Shown: in pieces, positions 45,483-55,163 of the stretch
Layout of the letters: each line of letters opens with the position of its first letter
Position numbering within the stretch: the stretch's first letter is position 1
DNA from: Mesorhizobium sp. AR02
Lineage (GTDB): Bacteria > Pseudomonadota > Alphaproteobacteria > Rhizobiales > Rhizobiaceae
DNA: 64,000 nucleotides
Direction of reading: 5' to 3'
Assembly: GCF_024746835.1 (NCBI RefSeq)
Contig: NZ_CP080530.1
Coordinates: 372,001-436,000, forward strand
Notes under the pieces: generated by a model
What the model saw: only the letters and a program-made list of their open reading frames with translations
What the model was told of the DNA's origin: nothing
Databases searched by the model: none
Program-made: the position numbers and the translations under genes

Positions 45483-46477
45483 TGCGCCTCGCGTTCCATC
45501 GGCTCGATGCCGAGGCGCCGGAAGAGCAAAAGATCCTTGTCCTCGCCGGGATTCTCTGCCGTCAGCAGCGTGTCCCCAACGAATATGAGATTGGCGCCGG
45601 CGAAAAAGCACAGTGCCTGCATTTCGTCGGTCATGGCGGTGCGGCCGGCGGAAAGACGGACATGCGATTTCGGCATCATTATGCGCGCCAGCGCGATCAC
45701 GCGCACGAATTCGATCGGGTCGATCGGCTTGGCGTCGGCCAGCGGAGTGCCGGCAATCGGGATCAGCATGTTGATCGGAACGCTTTGCGGATGTTCCGGC
45801 AGATTGGCCAGCGTCACCAGCATATCGATCCGGTCCACCGGCTCTTCGCCCATGCCGACAATGCCGCCACAGCAAACCTTGATGCCGGATTGGCGAACCT
45901 GCTCGAGCGTCTCCAGCCGATCGGCAAAGCTGCGCGTGCTGATGATCTCGCTGTAGTAGCGTTCCGACGTATCGATGTTGTGGTTGTAATAGTCGAGACC
46001 CGCTTGTTTCAGACGAGCGGTCTGCTCACGATCGAGCATGCCAAGGGTCATGCAGGTTTCCATGCCCAGTGCCTTGACGCCTTCGACCATCGCCACCACT
46101 GCATCCATGTCGCGCGCCTTGGGGTTTCGCCAGGCGGCTCCCATGCAATAACGGGTGGCGCCGGCTTCACGCGCCTTGGTCGCCTCGGCGATGACGCGCC
46201 TGACCTCCGTCAGCTTCGACGCTTTAAGGCCCGTTTCGTGGTGCGCCGACTGGCTGCAATAGCCGCAATCCTCCACGCAGCCGCCTGTCTTGATGCTGAG
46301 AAGACGGCTCAGCTGGACCTTGTTGGGATCGAAATTCTCGCGGTGCACGGTTTGCGCGAGGAAGAGGAGATTGTTGAAGGGCGCGTCGTGAACAGCCCGA
46401 GCCTTCTCCAGGGTCCACATCCCGCCATCGTTGCATTGCGCCTGTGGCAGTGTCTTCGTCGAATTCGATGCGTGCAT
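45479..46477 (-). CDS. bioB: Biotin synthase
   Basis: A 332-residue radical-SAM enzyme that inserts sulfur into dethiobiotin. The [4Fe-4S] motif is in [20 protein letters not shown], with [24 protein letters not shown] and [19 protein letters not shown] segments and the second-cluster Arg region [19 protein letters not shown]. It is the first gene of bioB-F-D-A-Z-panD. About 100 bp separates it from the nadC end, and I saw no BioR-type palindrome there. Confidence 0.96.
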   Translation of the reverse strand: MHASNSTKTLPQAQCNDGGMWTLEKARAVHDAPFNNLLFLAQTVHRENFDPNKVQLSRLLSIKTGGCVEDCGYCSQSAHHETGLKASKLTEVRRVIAEATKAREAGATRYCMGAAWRNPKARDMDAVVAMVEGVKALGMETCMTLGMLDREQTARLKQAGLDYYNHNIDTSERYYSEIISTRSFADRLETLEQVRQSGIKVCCGGIVGMGEEPVDRIDMLVTLANLPEHPQSVPINMLIPIAGTPLADAKPIDPIEFVRVIALARIMMPKSHVRLSAGRTAMTDEMQALCFFAGANLIFVGDTLLTAENPGEDKDLLLFRRLGIEPMEREAQ

Positions 46478-46578
46478 CCCTGTCCTGTTCCCTGGGTTCC
46501 GGCGTTACGGCTTCTTTGCTGGCGGATTGACGGCGACTGGAAGGCTTATCGGCCCGCTGCCGTCCGTTTGTCAGTCGA

Positions 46579-47432
46579 TCATGAGCCCCAATAGTCGAGA
46601 CCGATATCGAGGATCGGCGCGCTGTGAGTTAGCCAGCCGATGGAGATCAGATCGACTCGGGTCGCGGCGATGGCTGGCGCCGTGGCGGCGGTGATACTGC
46701 CCGATGCTTCGGTGATGCATCGACCGGCGACCATCGATACCGCATGGCGCAATTCGTCGACCGACATGTTGTCGAGCAGCACAGCGTCGGGGGGAGAGCC
46801 AGGACATCTTCCAGCTGGGCCAAGGTATCGACTTCGACCTCGATCTTGACGAGATGGCCGACACTCGCACGCGCTCGTTCGATGGCCGGGCGGATTCCGC
46901 CAGCGATTGCGATGTGGTTGTCCTTGATCAGGATCGCGTCGTCGAGGCCGAAACGGTGATTGGCGCCGCCACCAGCGCGCACGGCGTATTTTTCCAACGC
47001 CCGCAATCCGGGCGTCGTCTTGCGAGTGCAGACAATCTTTGCGCCATGTCCCCGAACCGCAGCGACGATCGATGCCGTCGCTGTGGCGATACCGCTCAGA
47101 TGGCTGAGGAAATTAAGCGCGGTGCGTTCGGCGGTGAGAATGGCTCGGGCCGGCCCGCTCACCGACGCTATGGTCTGTCCTTGCGCCACCTCGCTGCCGT
47201 CCGGGCACTCAAGCGTACTCTCGATCCTCTCATCGATCAGCCTGAAAGCGAGCATCGCCAGATCGAGCCCCGCGACAACTCCACTCTGTCGTGCCGAAAG
47301 CACGGTCGTTGCCCGAAGGTCCTTCGGAACGATGGCGTCGGTCGTCAGATCACGGGCCCAGCCGAGATCTTCCAGAAGCGCTGCCCGGACCAGGGGCTCG
47401 AGCATGATTGCGGGAAGCGGCGAGAGGTTCAT
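46579..47432 (-). pseudogene. nadC: Nicotinate-nucleotide pyrophosphorylase (carboxylating), frameshifted
   Basis: Converts quinolinate and PRPP to nicotinate mononucleotide. The N-terminal two thirds are intact: EDLGWARDLTTDAIVPKDLR, TALNFLSHLSGIATATASIV, KIVCTRKTTPGLRALEKYAV and HRFGLDDAILIKDNHIAIAG. At 46789-46794 a run of six C (minus strand) appears where seven would keep the frame: EDVLALPP should continue DAVLLDNMSVDELRHAV, but that sequence is in the next frame. With one base restored it would be a normal protein of about 284 residues. It is either a real mutation or a homopolymer read error. Confidence 0.9.
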
Positions 47433-48860
47433 GGCTCGACCTCTTCAAGCGTTGACGAACATGCGAGTTCGTCGGCTGTAGCTAAGGCTTCATCAAGCCT
47501 GAGCCTGGAGCGGCGAGCGATGGCAGCACGATCGGGAAAGTCCGTGCGGTAGTGAGCGCCGCGGCTTTCCTCGCGCAGCAAGGCGGCAACCGCGATCATC
47601 AGTCCCACTGCGGCGGGATCGGACGCCGCATTGTGGCGTCTGGCAAGCGGAAGCAATGTCCGAACGGCCTCCCGCAACATCTCGCCATCACGCTTCACGC
47701 CAAGGGTGCGTGTCAGGAGAGGGCGCAAGGAGACTGAATCGGGCGCCGGAATTTCGCGTGCCATCGATCGTGTTCTGACGCCGATCGCAGATCCCGCCAC
47801 GCTTTCGGCGACCCAGCGCGCGCACACCACAGCTTCGGTCAGCGAGTTGCTGGCAAGCCTGTTGGCGCCGTGCAGTCCAGTCGAGGCGACTTCGCCGCAA
47901 GCCCACAGTCCGGCAACGGAGGAGCGTCCCTCCCGATCCACCGCTATGCCGCCCATGTGATAGTGCTGGGCCGGCCGTATCGGAATGAGGTCGCGCTCCG
48001 GGTCGATGCCGGCGCGCCGGCAGGTTGATGCAATCGTCGGAAACTGCCGCGCAAATGTCGGGCCGGGCTTTTGTCGTCCATCGAGAAAGGCCCGGTGGCC
48101 GTTCGAAAGATGGGTCCCGATGGCGCGCGCCACCACGTCGCGTGGCGCGAGTTCCGCGGTCGGATGGAACTGGATGAATTCCAGGTCGGCAAGGACAGCC
48201 CGCGCGGGCTGCAAGTGCTAGGCCTTGCCCGCAGCTGCCGAGCGGGTTTGTCGAGTCGCGGAACAGGCCGCCAATCCCGCCGGTCGCGAGGACGACCCGT
48301 CCCGTACCCAGGAACACAGGGCTCATCGAACAGCTTGCCCAAACGCCCCGGACCGTATTGTCCTCGACCGCCAGCCGCCGCGCCTCCACACCCTCGACGA
48401 CCACAATCGACGGAGCGTTTCGTACGGCGGCGACCAGCGCGCGCATGATTTCCTGTCCGCTGCCGTGGCCGCCGGCATGAACGATGCGCCGGCGGCCGTG
48501 CGCGGCTTCCAAGCCAAGGCGCAGTGCTCCTTCAGGCGTCCGATCGAAGCGGACCCCAAGGTTTTCCAGGGCCTCAATCGCGTTAGGAGCCGCATGGAGA
48601 ATGCGGCTTGCGATGTCTGCGTCGCACAGCCCATCCCCGGCGGCGAGCGTATCGGCGAGGTGCAGCGCCGGATCGTCGTCAACGCCAAGACTGGCAGCCA
48701 GCCCGCCCTGTGCCCACGCGCTCGATGCTTCAGATCCGAGCGGCGTCCTCGACAAAACAAGCACGGGTTCTGGCGCCAGATGAAGCGCGGTCAATAATCC
48801 CGCAATGCCGCCGCCAATGATGATTGGCCGGCCAAAGAAGCTGCGGACATCCGCACTCAT
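47429..48860 (-). pseudogene. nadB: L-aspartate oxidase, frameshifted
   Basis: FAD enzyme oxidising aspartate to iminoaspartate for NAD synthesis. The first part has PIIIGGGIAGLLTALHLAPE, SSAWAQGGLAASLG and VLATGGIGGLFRDSTNPLGS. At about 48197-48210, within GCCCGCGCGGGC, the frame changes: LALAARAG should continue AVLADLEFIQFHPTAELAPR, which is found in another frame and runs on normally (HYHMGGIAVDREGR, GLWACGEVASTGLHGANRLA) to the stop. Adding back 2 bp restores the gene. The start and stop overlap nadA and nadC by 4 nt each. Confidence 0.9.
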
Positions 48861-49831
48861 ACGGCGAGCATCCGCTCGACGGCAAGTCGCGCGCGCCCGG
48901 CGATCTCCGGCTCGATGGTCACGACATGGCGGTTCTGCTCCAGCGCCGAACGGATGTTGGCGAGCGTTATCCGCTTCATGTGCGGGCACAAATTACAGGG
49001 CCGGATGAACTCGAGCTCCGGATGCTGCAGCGCCACATTGTCGCTCATCGAGCATTCCGTCAGCAGCACGACGCGCGGCGGCTTTTGCAGCCCGACATAA
49101 TCGGACATGGCGGCGGTAGAACCGGAGAAGTCCGCTTCAGCGACCACTTCGGGCGGGCACTCGGGATGCGCCAGCACGATCACACCGGGATGGTCCTCGC
49201 GCAGCTGGCGGATGTCGGCCGGCGTAAAGCGCTCATGGACTTCGCAATGCCCTTTCCAGGCGATGATTTCGACGTCGGTCTGGGCGGCGATGTTCTGGGC
49301 CAGATACTCATCCGGCAGCATGATCACCCTGGGAACACCAAGCGATTCCACGACGGCTTTCGCATTGCCTGACGTGCAGCAGATGTCGGACTCGGCTTTG
49401 ACCTCGGCCGACGTGTTGACGTAGGTGACGACAGGCACGCCCGGATAGCGTTGCCGCAGCAGCCGGATGTCCTCGGCGGTAATCGAGTCCGCCAGCGAAC
49501 AGCCTGCGCGCAAATCAGGAATGAGCACCGTCTTTTGCGGATTGAGCAGCTTTGCCGTCTCGGCCATGAAATGCACCCCGGCCAGCACAATGACATCCGC
49601 TTCGGTCGACATCGCCTTGCGGGCAAGCGCCAGGCTGTCGCCGACGATATCTGCGACGCAATGGAAGATCTCCGGCGTCTGGTAGTTGTGCGCCAGGATG
49701 ACGGCATTTCGCTGCCGCTTCAGCGCAAGGATAGCATCGATATCGCTGGCAAATACCGGCCATTCGATCGCGGGGATAACGCGCCGCACGCGGTCGTACA
49801 GGGACGCGCCCGAAGGCAGGACGGCGCTCAT
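48857..49831 (-). CDS. nadA: Quinolinate synthase
   Basis: A 324-residue [4Fe-4S] enzyme condensing iminoaspartate with dihydroxyacetone phosphate to quinolinate. Typical sequence: [59 protein letters not shown] and [19 protein letters not shown] with cluster Cys residues. Intact. It is the first gene of nadA-B-C. The operator-like repeat at 49843-49891 is immediately upstream and should control the operon. Confidence 0.96.
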   Translation of the reverse strand: MSAVLPSGASLYDRVRRVIPAIEWPVFASDIDAILALKRQRNAVILAHNYQTPEIFHCVADIVGDSLALARKAMSTEADVIVLAGVHFMAETAKLLNPQKTVLIPDLRAGCSLADSITAEDIRLLRQRYPGVPVVTYVNTSAEVKAESDICCTSGNAKAVVESLGVPRVIMLPDEYLAQNIAAQTDVEIIAWKGHCEVHERFTPADIRQLREDHPGVIVLAHPECPPEVVAEADFSGSTAAMSDYVGLQKPPRVVLLTECSMSDNVALQHPELEFIRPCNLCPHMKRITLANIRSALEQNRHVVTIEPEIAGRARLAVERMLAV

Positions 49832-49842
49832 CGAGCCTCCAG

Positions 49843-49891
49843 TTATAGTCTACACGAATATAAGTGACCTATATATTCGTTGTGACTATAA
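49843..49891 (-). promoter_or_regulatory. Probable NrtR operator upstream of nadA
   Basis: Two 20-bp arms face each other across 9 bp: TTATAGTCTACACGAATATA (49843-49862) and TATATTCGTTGTGACTATAA (49872-49891). The second arm read in reverse complement matches the first at 17 of 20 positions. The repeat occupies nearly all of the 66-bp gap between the NrtR-type gene and nadA. Position and symmetry fit autoregulated repression of the NAD operon by the adjacent regulator. Confidence 0.8.
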
Positions 49892-49897
49892 GCGATG

Positions 49898-50857
49898 TCA
49901 AGCCCGCGCAAGCGGCAATTTTGTCCCAGCCACGGGCCTCTCATCGAGAATGTCGTGGCGGAAGCGGTAGAGGCGCGCGGGCCGGCCGCCGGTTTCCGCC
50001 GTCGTCTCACCGGTCTTCTCAACGAGGTCCTGCTGCTCGATGAGCCGGCGGAAGTTTGGCTTGTTGATGAGCCTGCCGGAGAGCGCCTCCACGGTTCGCT
50101 GCAGCTGCAGAAGTGTGAAGAGCGGCGGCATCAGCTCGAACACGACCGGCCGGTATTTGATCTTGGAGCGCAGCCGCGCCATAGCCGTTGCCAGGATGCG
50201 GCGGTGATCGGCGATCATGGATTTGCCAGATACCGAGGTAGGCGCCGCCGAATGTCCGCTGCGTATCGCTTCCTCCACCAGGGCGGCTTCGTAGAGCATC
50301 TCATAGCGTTGAAGCGTGAGTTCCTCGTTCCAATGGCGGTCGTCGAAGCCGAAGGCGATCGCCGCCCGCCGTCGCCGGTCGAGGCGCGTCGCGCCGTCGT
50401 CAGCGCCGTCTGCCCATTCGATGAGGCGCAGCCGCAATTCGTCCACGACCGCGCGTGTGCCGGAGCGGTGATCCTCCCAGGGGAAATAGTCGTACCAGCT
50501 TCCCCAGTGGCGCCCGTCCGAGCCGCCAGCTTTGTCTGGATGGGTGAGCGCGAGGTAGCTGATCGAAATCACGCGCTGTTCACCGCCGATCCGGTCGCGA
50601 TCGGCGAAGGTGTAGAGCTGTTCGATATAACCGAGCGGCTGGCCTGTCTGTTGTTCCACCCATCCCCTGAGGCCCGACTGCGGCGAACGATGAGCAAGCT
50701 CGAATGGCCCCGAGGGCAGCGCGGCTTCCTGTCCAACGGTGAGAACACAAGGTCCCCCACCGTTCATTGCCACAACGACGGCGATCAGGTCGGCTTTGAC
50801 GTCGTTGGCCTCAACCGCGGCCTTGCCTTTCCTGATGCCTATTGCGCGATCGTCCAT
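49898..50857 (-). CDS. nrtR: NrtR-type Nudix/winged-helix repressor of NAD biosynthesis
   Basis: A 319-residue protein. The N-terminal half is Nudix-like (VKADLIAVVVAMNGGGPCVL to QLYTFADRDRIGGEQRVISI). Its Nudix box appears degenerate, as in NrtR repressors that sense ADP-ribose rather than hydrolyse it. The C-terminal half is the NrtR winged helix: YRPVVFELMPPLFTLLQLQR, TVEALSGRLINKPNFRRLI and GRPARLYRFRHDI. It is on the same strand as nadA, with the operator between. In this family the repressor binds when NAD precursors are plentiful. Confidence 0.9.
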   Translation of the reverse strand: MDDRAIGIRKGKAAVEANDVKADLIAVVVAMNGGGPCVLTVGQEAALPSGPFELAHRSPQSGLRGWVEQQTGQPLGYIEQLYTFADRDRIGGEQRVISISYLALTHPDKAGGSDGRHWGSWYDYFPWEDHRSGTRAVVDELRLRLIEWADGADDGATRLDRRRRAAIAFGFDDRHWNEELTLQRYEMLYEAALVEEAIRSGHSAAPTSVSGKSMIADHRRILATAMARLRSKIKYRPVVFELMPPLFTLLQLQRTVEALSGRLINKPNFRRLIEQQDLVEKTGETTAETGGRPARLYRFRHDILDERPVAGTKLPLARA

Positions 50858-51346
50858 GGTCCCCGAAGTGGTTGGGCAGAGCTTTGCCGCTAGGCGGCTG
50901 AACCGATTTAATTCGGTATTTGTACGATAATTGTCGGCCCGTCAACACCACGCGTCGTGGCGATTTTCGGCTTTTGGCGGCTACACAAAAATGTGCCAAA
51001 TGCGACAGCCGTGGTTGGTAACGTTGGGGAAGGAAGCGTCCATCGAGTGCGGTTGCTAACTCCAACCCGATCACGCCGCCAGATGTTCGTTCGAAAAAGG
51101 CGGGACGACGCTCGTCTGCTGACCGCCTATGCCACGCCGATTGCAAAGCTCGTCGATCGACATTGCGACATTCCTCTCCAGTTCGCCCGCGCCGCCATCA
51201 TCGCACGCGCACTCCAGCACAGCCTATGCGAGTCATAAATCGACTCGCCGGCACTATTTCGACCGATAGGCCGGGCACAGCTGCGGCCATCACGGCCATT
51301 TGACATAAACGCGTCGCCCGATTGAGATTATCTTGATGGTAGCAGT
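50858..51346. other. Intergenic stretch, no clear gene
   Basis: About 490 bp divergent from nrtR. A 93-codon + strand frame from 50957 has a mixed composition; its second half (RLLTAYATPIAKLVDRHCDI) looks slightly protein-like but I cannot support it. The nrtR promoter should lie in the first 100 bp. Confidence 0.35.
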
Positions 51347-51778
51347 ATGTCTATCAATTATGTAGACGATAAAGTATCGGATGCCTTTCTTTGCCACCCG
51401 AGGGAAACGCTGTTCGTCTCCAATGCTCATTTGGGGCAAGTGTCCCTCAATGCGCTGAGTGTGGCTTGGGGAGAGCGAGGACGCTTGCAGATCTTTGACA
51501 GGATCGATTCACTGATAGACGCAGACGATTGCCGGGCCGTGATCGAAGAGGCGCGCGCCTTGCTGCTTCAGCTTGAACAAAGGTCCGACGCGCTCACACA
51601 TGCGATCGACGACTTTCTGCTCGATCTCATGACGCTGGCTTTCATTGTTGAATGTTACGGACGCGGCTTTGAACTTCTGGCGCGAACGCTTGCCCGTAGA
51701 AGACTGGCAAAGGTCAGGCTTTCGTCGGGAGGGGCCGATTCCGCCAGGGGGAAATCACATCCAAAGGCTGCTGGCTGA
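51347..51778 (+). CDS. Hypothetical protein
   Basis: A 143-residue frame with a helical core: RLQIFDRIDSLIDADDCRAV, IEEARALLLQLEQRSDALTH and AIDDFLLDLMTLAFIVECYG. The last 30 codons are basic and may be read-through after an old frameshift. No family is recognised. Confidence 0.45.
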   Translation: MSINYVDDKVSDAFLCHPRETLFVSNAHLGQVSLNALSVAWGERGRLQIFDRIDSLIDADDCRAVIEEARALLLQLEQRSDALTHAIDDFLLDLMTLAFIVECYGRGFELLARTLARRRLAKVRLSSGGADSARGKSHPKAAG

Positions 51779-51939
51779 AGCGGCGATCGCGCCGCGTTGC
51801 AGAAGCGTGGCCACTCGGCGAACGGGCATGCACCTGCAATTCGATACTCCGTGGCTGCGGCAGGCCGAGGATCACCTCGATATTGTCGGTGAACCGGACG
51901 CGACATTCCTATTCCGAGTCGTTGCCAGAGATCAGGCCG

Positions 51940-52156
51940 CCCTTTGCCGTCTCCTTGGCAAGTACATAGCCGTGCGGGGCCGTGATCCTCTGCACCTGGC
52001 TTTCGCACGCGGCTCGACGGCCATCGAGACCGGTGGCGTCGGTGGTGCATTGGGCCGCGTGACATTGATGGCCTGCGGCGCTGCGGCCTGTACCGCCGCC
52101 AGACCGGCCAAGGCGGTCAGCCCAAGCAGGCTCACTCCGAGCACGTAGTTGCGCAT
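51940..52156 (-). pseudogene. Small secreted protein, probably frameshifted
   Basis: The ATG at 52156 opens a clear signal peptide (MRNYVLGVSLLGLTALAGLA) ending at an Ala-X-Ala site. After about 45 residues the natural continuation (ESQVQRITAPHGYVLAKET then AKGGLISGNDSE and stop) is in a different frame, suggesting a small indel near 52010. It may be a small periplasmic protein relic. Confidence 0.4.
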
Positions 52157-52218
52157 GATCGTAACTCCTGGATCGATTGGATCCCCCGGAAGATCAGGTG
52201 TGACATCGGATTTTCAAT

Positions 52219-52473
52219 TTAATGGAACAACGATCCCGTCCCGTCAAATAGGTTGACGCGTTCTTCGTCTCTTGCAGATAATTGTTCGAGTTTTGCCGCG
52301 CCGCTGCGAAAAATGAGGAAACCAACAGCCAGAAAGTATCCAAGTTGCAGCACCAAAGCGCCGAGTGCAGTCCAAATCAATGAGTACCAGCACGATCCGG
52401 TCACATAATATGTCCAAATCAGAAGAACTGCCAATACAACTGTCGCGCTAACTAAAAACCTTGGCAAATACAT
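52219..52473 (-). CDS. ExoX-like exopolysaccharide production repressor
   Basis: An 84-residue membrane protein resembling rhizobial ExoX/PsiA-type repressors: MYLPRFLVSATVVLAVLLIW, then TGSCWYSLIWTALGALVLQL and GYFLAVGFLIFRS, two membrane helices followed by a short acidic tail. ExoX lowers exopolysaccharide output post-translationally at the ExoY/PssA step. The start at 52473 follows ggaggg. The tail is longer than in typical ExoX. Confidence 0.7.
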   Translation of the reverse strand: MYLPRFLVSATVVLAVLLIWTYYVTGSCWYSLIWTALGALVLQLGYFLAVGFLIFRSGAAKLEQLSARDEERVNLFDGTGSLFH

Positions 52474-52631
52474 ATTTCCCTCCAAGCCCCTGCCCAAAAA
52501 GGTTCCGTTTGCCCAATCTCATTGCCTACCGTCTCATCTTTTCCATTCGGCGGCAAGAGGTCAGAGAATATTGCTCCAATTGGATGGTATATCATTCGAA
52601 AAAGTAAAATGACTGCTACGTTCTGAGGATA

Positions 52632-52823
52632 CTAGACCCTCCACCAAGTGGCGAATCCTATCGCGAAGACTGTTACGACGATCCAGAACACACACGTCTG
52701 ATCTCCGCTTCGGCCCGATTTCCCATCGTCGAACAAATCGTAACCGCGCATTCCTCCAAGCGTCAGCATTCCACAGGACAATAGCAACAATATCGATAAG
52801 CTCATGAGCGAGGGGAGCAACAT
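52632..52823 (-). CDS. Small membrane protein, hypothetical
   Basis: 63 residues with two hydrophobic segments (LMSLSILLLLSCGMLTLGGM and CVFWIVVTVFAIGFATWWRV) joined by a charged loop. No family is recognised. It sits among other short minus-strand genes. Confidence 0.5.
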   Translation of the reverse strand: MLLPSLMSLSILLLLSCGMLTLGGMRGYDLFDDGKSGRSGDQTCVFWIVVTVFAIGFATWWRV

Positions 52824-52831
52824 GGCTCGGT

Positions 52832-53026
52832 CTAGTCTCCGCTGGAAAACTCTCTGGACATACGATTAGAGTCGGTAACGCGTATCCACGGCCTACCGGG
52901 TACTCGACCAGGCTTGAGCGGTCGCGGGATCGCTTTCACCACTGCGTGAACATGGCTCTGTGCCTCGACAGACACGCTACGGATGATCTTCGTGCCGTCC
53001 ATCTCTTCGACCTTGAAACTTTCCAT
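52832..53026 (-). CDS. Small hypothetical protein
   Basis: 64 residues: MESFKVEEMDGTKIIRSVSV, EAQSHVHAVVKAIPRPLKPG and WIRVTDSNRMSREFSSGD. It looks like a short DNA-uptake or stress-type rhizobial protein but I cannot name it. It lies 8 bp upstream of the small membrane protein gene and may be co-transcribed. Confidence 0.5.
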   Translation of the reverse strand: MESFKVEEMDGTKIIRSVSVEAQSHVHAVVKAIPRPLKPGRVPGRPWIRVTDSNRMSREFSSGD

Positions 53027-53160
53027 CGACCTGCTTTCCTCGCTCGGACCAATTACCAAAATTCCGAAACGAAAGACCTCCATGGACCGCATCTTTCGTG
53101 AGCGAGAACGCAACGAATCGCTAGACCCATTCCTGGCCGGCGGGGTAAGCCCGCTGGTTT

Positions 53161-53649
53161 TTGGCGGAGACATTGATGCCGGATTATGACGTGCCTTGCA
53201 TCAGCAATGCCATTGTCGACGTCATCGCCCAGTCGGACGAGGAATTCCTCGAGACCAACGGCATCATCAAGGGAGCGATGAACCTGATCGACACGGAGCG
53301 CGCCGAACTGCTCTACAGCCGCTTGGGCCCGGCGATCAAAGCCTCCCGCGGCAGCGCCGGTAACGCGGCGGCAGACGTCGCCAGCTTCGGCAAGGTCTCC
53401 AACGATGTGCTCGGCGAAATCTGTGCACACGACATCCATGCCCAGGGCGTCGCTTTCGACACCAAACCACTCAAGGGCGACTCTCCGACTGCGCGCTCGA
53501 TGAACACGTATCTGGGCGCTTGCCTCGAGCCCGGACCGTGGGATGGCGAGGCCGACAAGGCTTCGGGCGCCAAGATCACCCATTTCGTGGGTTATCTGTG
53601 GGACCCGCCGCGCGACAGCTACCGCCGCCCCGACTCTGCGAGCGTTTAG
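53161..53649 (+). pseudogene. Decayed adenosine kinase (PfkB family)
   Basis: The N-terminal half of a rhizobial PfkB-type adenosine kinase: YDVPCISNAIVDVIAQSDEE, MNLIDTERAELLYSRLGPAI, GSAGNAAADVASFGKVSNDV. Compared with the family, short blocks are missing: one between ASFG and KVSND (the usual GGRAAYFG-like stretch) and one between ARSM and NTYLG. After GYLWDPPRDS the frame turns to nonsense and stops. The C-terminal half with the catalytic Asp is absent. Confidence 0.75.
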
Positions 53650-53828
53650 TAGCTTCGCCCTGGGCCAGGTCGTTCTCGTGAACTGGGGCACACCGATTAC
53701 GGCATTTTGTCGCATGACCATCTCTTCATTTCTGTCGATCCAGGCGAATCCGGTCCTTTCGAAATCGATCCGAAATACGGCGGGGGAGGTCTTTTTCATG
53801 GATAATGTCACGGTTGAGACCCCCTTTT
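53650..53828. other. Short stretch next to IS701 element
   Basis: 180 bp of unassigned sequence between the kinase relic and the IS701 transposase stop. It may contain the IS end. Confidence 0.3.
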
Positions 53829-55163
53829 TTATTGCTTTTCGACCGGCAAGTTCCTCCGGAAGGGCTTGCGGCGACGTTCGCCGGATTGATCTTGTCGTGC
53901 GATGGTGGCCGCGGCGCCGAGCGATGCCGGTTTCGGCTTCTCGGAGCTCCTCGGTAGGCGTTCGAACCGGCGACTGGTCAGAGTGAGCCTTCCGACCGCT
54001 TCGTGGCGCTCGTGGCTTGCCTTGTGACGAACCGTTGACATCATCGTGAATGCCAGCATGACCAGCGAGACGTGGCGATGCCATCCGTGCCAAGAACGGG
54101 TTATGTTATGGTCAAGGCCCAGTTCTCTCTTTGCAGTGCGAAGGCCTTCCTCGATAATCCCGCAACATTGCTGCACTGCGATCAGTGTTTCGGTCTGGGT
54201 TCCCGCTGGAGACCATGTTGAAAAGTAGGAGAGGGCCTGGTTCGCATTGCGTCGGATCAAGAGCCCCGGAGTCCAGAGCCCAGAACGCGTTCTGTCGTAT
54301 TCCGCCACATCCAAGTCAGAGAACGGACAGTAAGCCCATTGCTGGGATCCAGAGTCCTCCGGGCCCTCTCCTGGGTCGAAATTCCGCCACAAGGAGGGAT
54401 CGAGGTTCCCTGCGATATCTTCGGCCGCTCCCTCTGCAGGGAGCACGCTATTTCGGGAAGCAAAATGGTGGTTAGCGCTAACGCCGAGCACATAGCCCTT
54501 GCACCAGCGTCGCAGGGCCATTTCGATTTCGACGCTGCCATAGATGCGGTCAGCAGCCACCCAGCTTAGCGGTACATCGGCAGCCACGTTGCGTGCGATC
54601 ATATTCAATGCCAGGCGGGACTTTGTTGCGAAAGTTGTGCCGGCAGGCGCGTAGGCCCGCGCCAAGCGGGTAGGGTCATCCGTCCAGGCCCTTGGAAGAT
54701 ACAGCGCGCGATCAACGAAAGCATGCCCGTGCCTGGATGCATAGCCCGCGAACATGCCGATCTGGCAGTTGGCCATCCTGCCCGTCGAGCCGTCGACCTG
54801 CCGCGCTACTCCGCACGAAGTGTTGCCTTGCTTGATGAAACCCGTCTCATCGATCACGAGGACCGCTTCGTTGTCCGCCAGCGTTTCAAGCGCGTATTTG
54901 CGCACTATGTCGCGTAAGGCGTCTGCGTCCCATTTTGCCCTTCCGAGAATGGCCTGCAGACGCCACGGCCCTGGGTCTCCCGCAGCCTCGACGCGCATCC
55001 CGCCAGTCTTGCGGTGCTCGTCTAGGAGTAGGCCTTCAAGGAACAGTCCGGCCGAAATCGCCACGCGTTCCTGAGGGAAAAGACGCCTAATCCGCGATTT
55101 CACCTCGCGCAGTGACGCCGCCCACATTTCCAATGTCGTTTCAATCGATTCAATCATCACCAA
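53829..55163 (-). CDS. IS701 family transposase, full length
   Basis: A 444-residue DDE transposase. It has RLFPQERVAISAGLFLEGLL, the catalytic VLVIDETGFIKQGNTSCGVA, SWVAADRIYGSVEIEMALRR (second Asp) and CCGIIEEGLRTAKRELGLDH (Glu). The C-terminal 40 residues are basic. It is a different IS701 member from the fragment at 27366-28018. I could not define its terminal repeats. It separates the decayed genes to its left from the polysaccharide locus. Confidence 0.93.
   Translation of the reverse strand: MVMIESIETTLEMWAASLREVKSRIRRLFPQERVAISAGLFLEGLLLDEHRKTGGMRVEAAGDPGPWRLQAILGRAKWDADALRDIVRKYALETLADNEAVLVIDETGFIKQGNTSCGVARQVDGSTGRMANCQIGMFAGYASRHGHAFVDRALYLPRAWTDDPTRLARAYAPAGTTFATKSRLALNMIARNVAADVPLSWVAADRIYGSVEIEMALRRWCKGYVLGVSANHHFASRNSVLPAEGAAEDIAGNLDPSLWRNFDPGEGPEDSGSQQWAYCPFSDLDVAEYDRTRSGLWTPGLLIRRNANQALSYFSTWSPAGTQTETLIAVQQCCGIIEEGLRTAKRELGLDHNITRSWHGWHRHVSLVMLAFTMMSTVRHKASHERHEAVGRLTLTSRRFERLPRSSEKPKPASLGAAATIARQDQSGERRRKPFRRNLPVEKQ

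Noticed and set aside
46478..46578. BioR-type operator upstream of bioB
   Set aside because: No TTATMKATAA-like palindrome could be found in the 100-bp gap.
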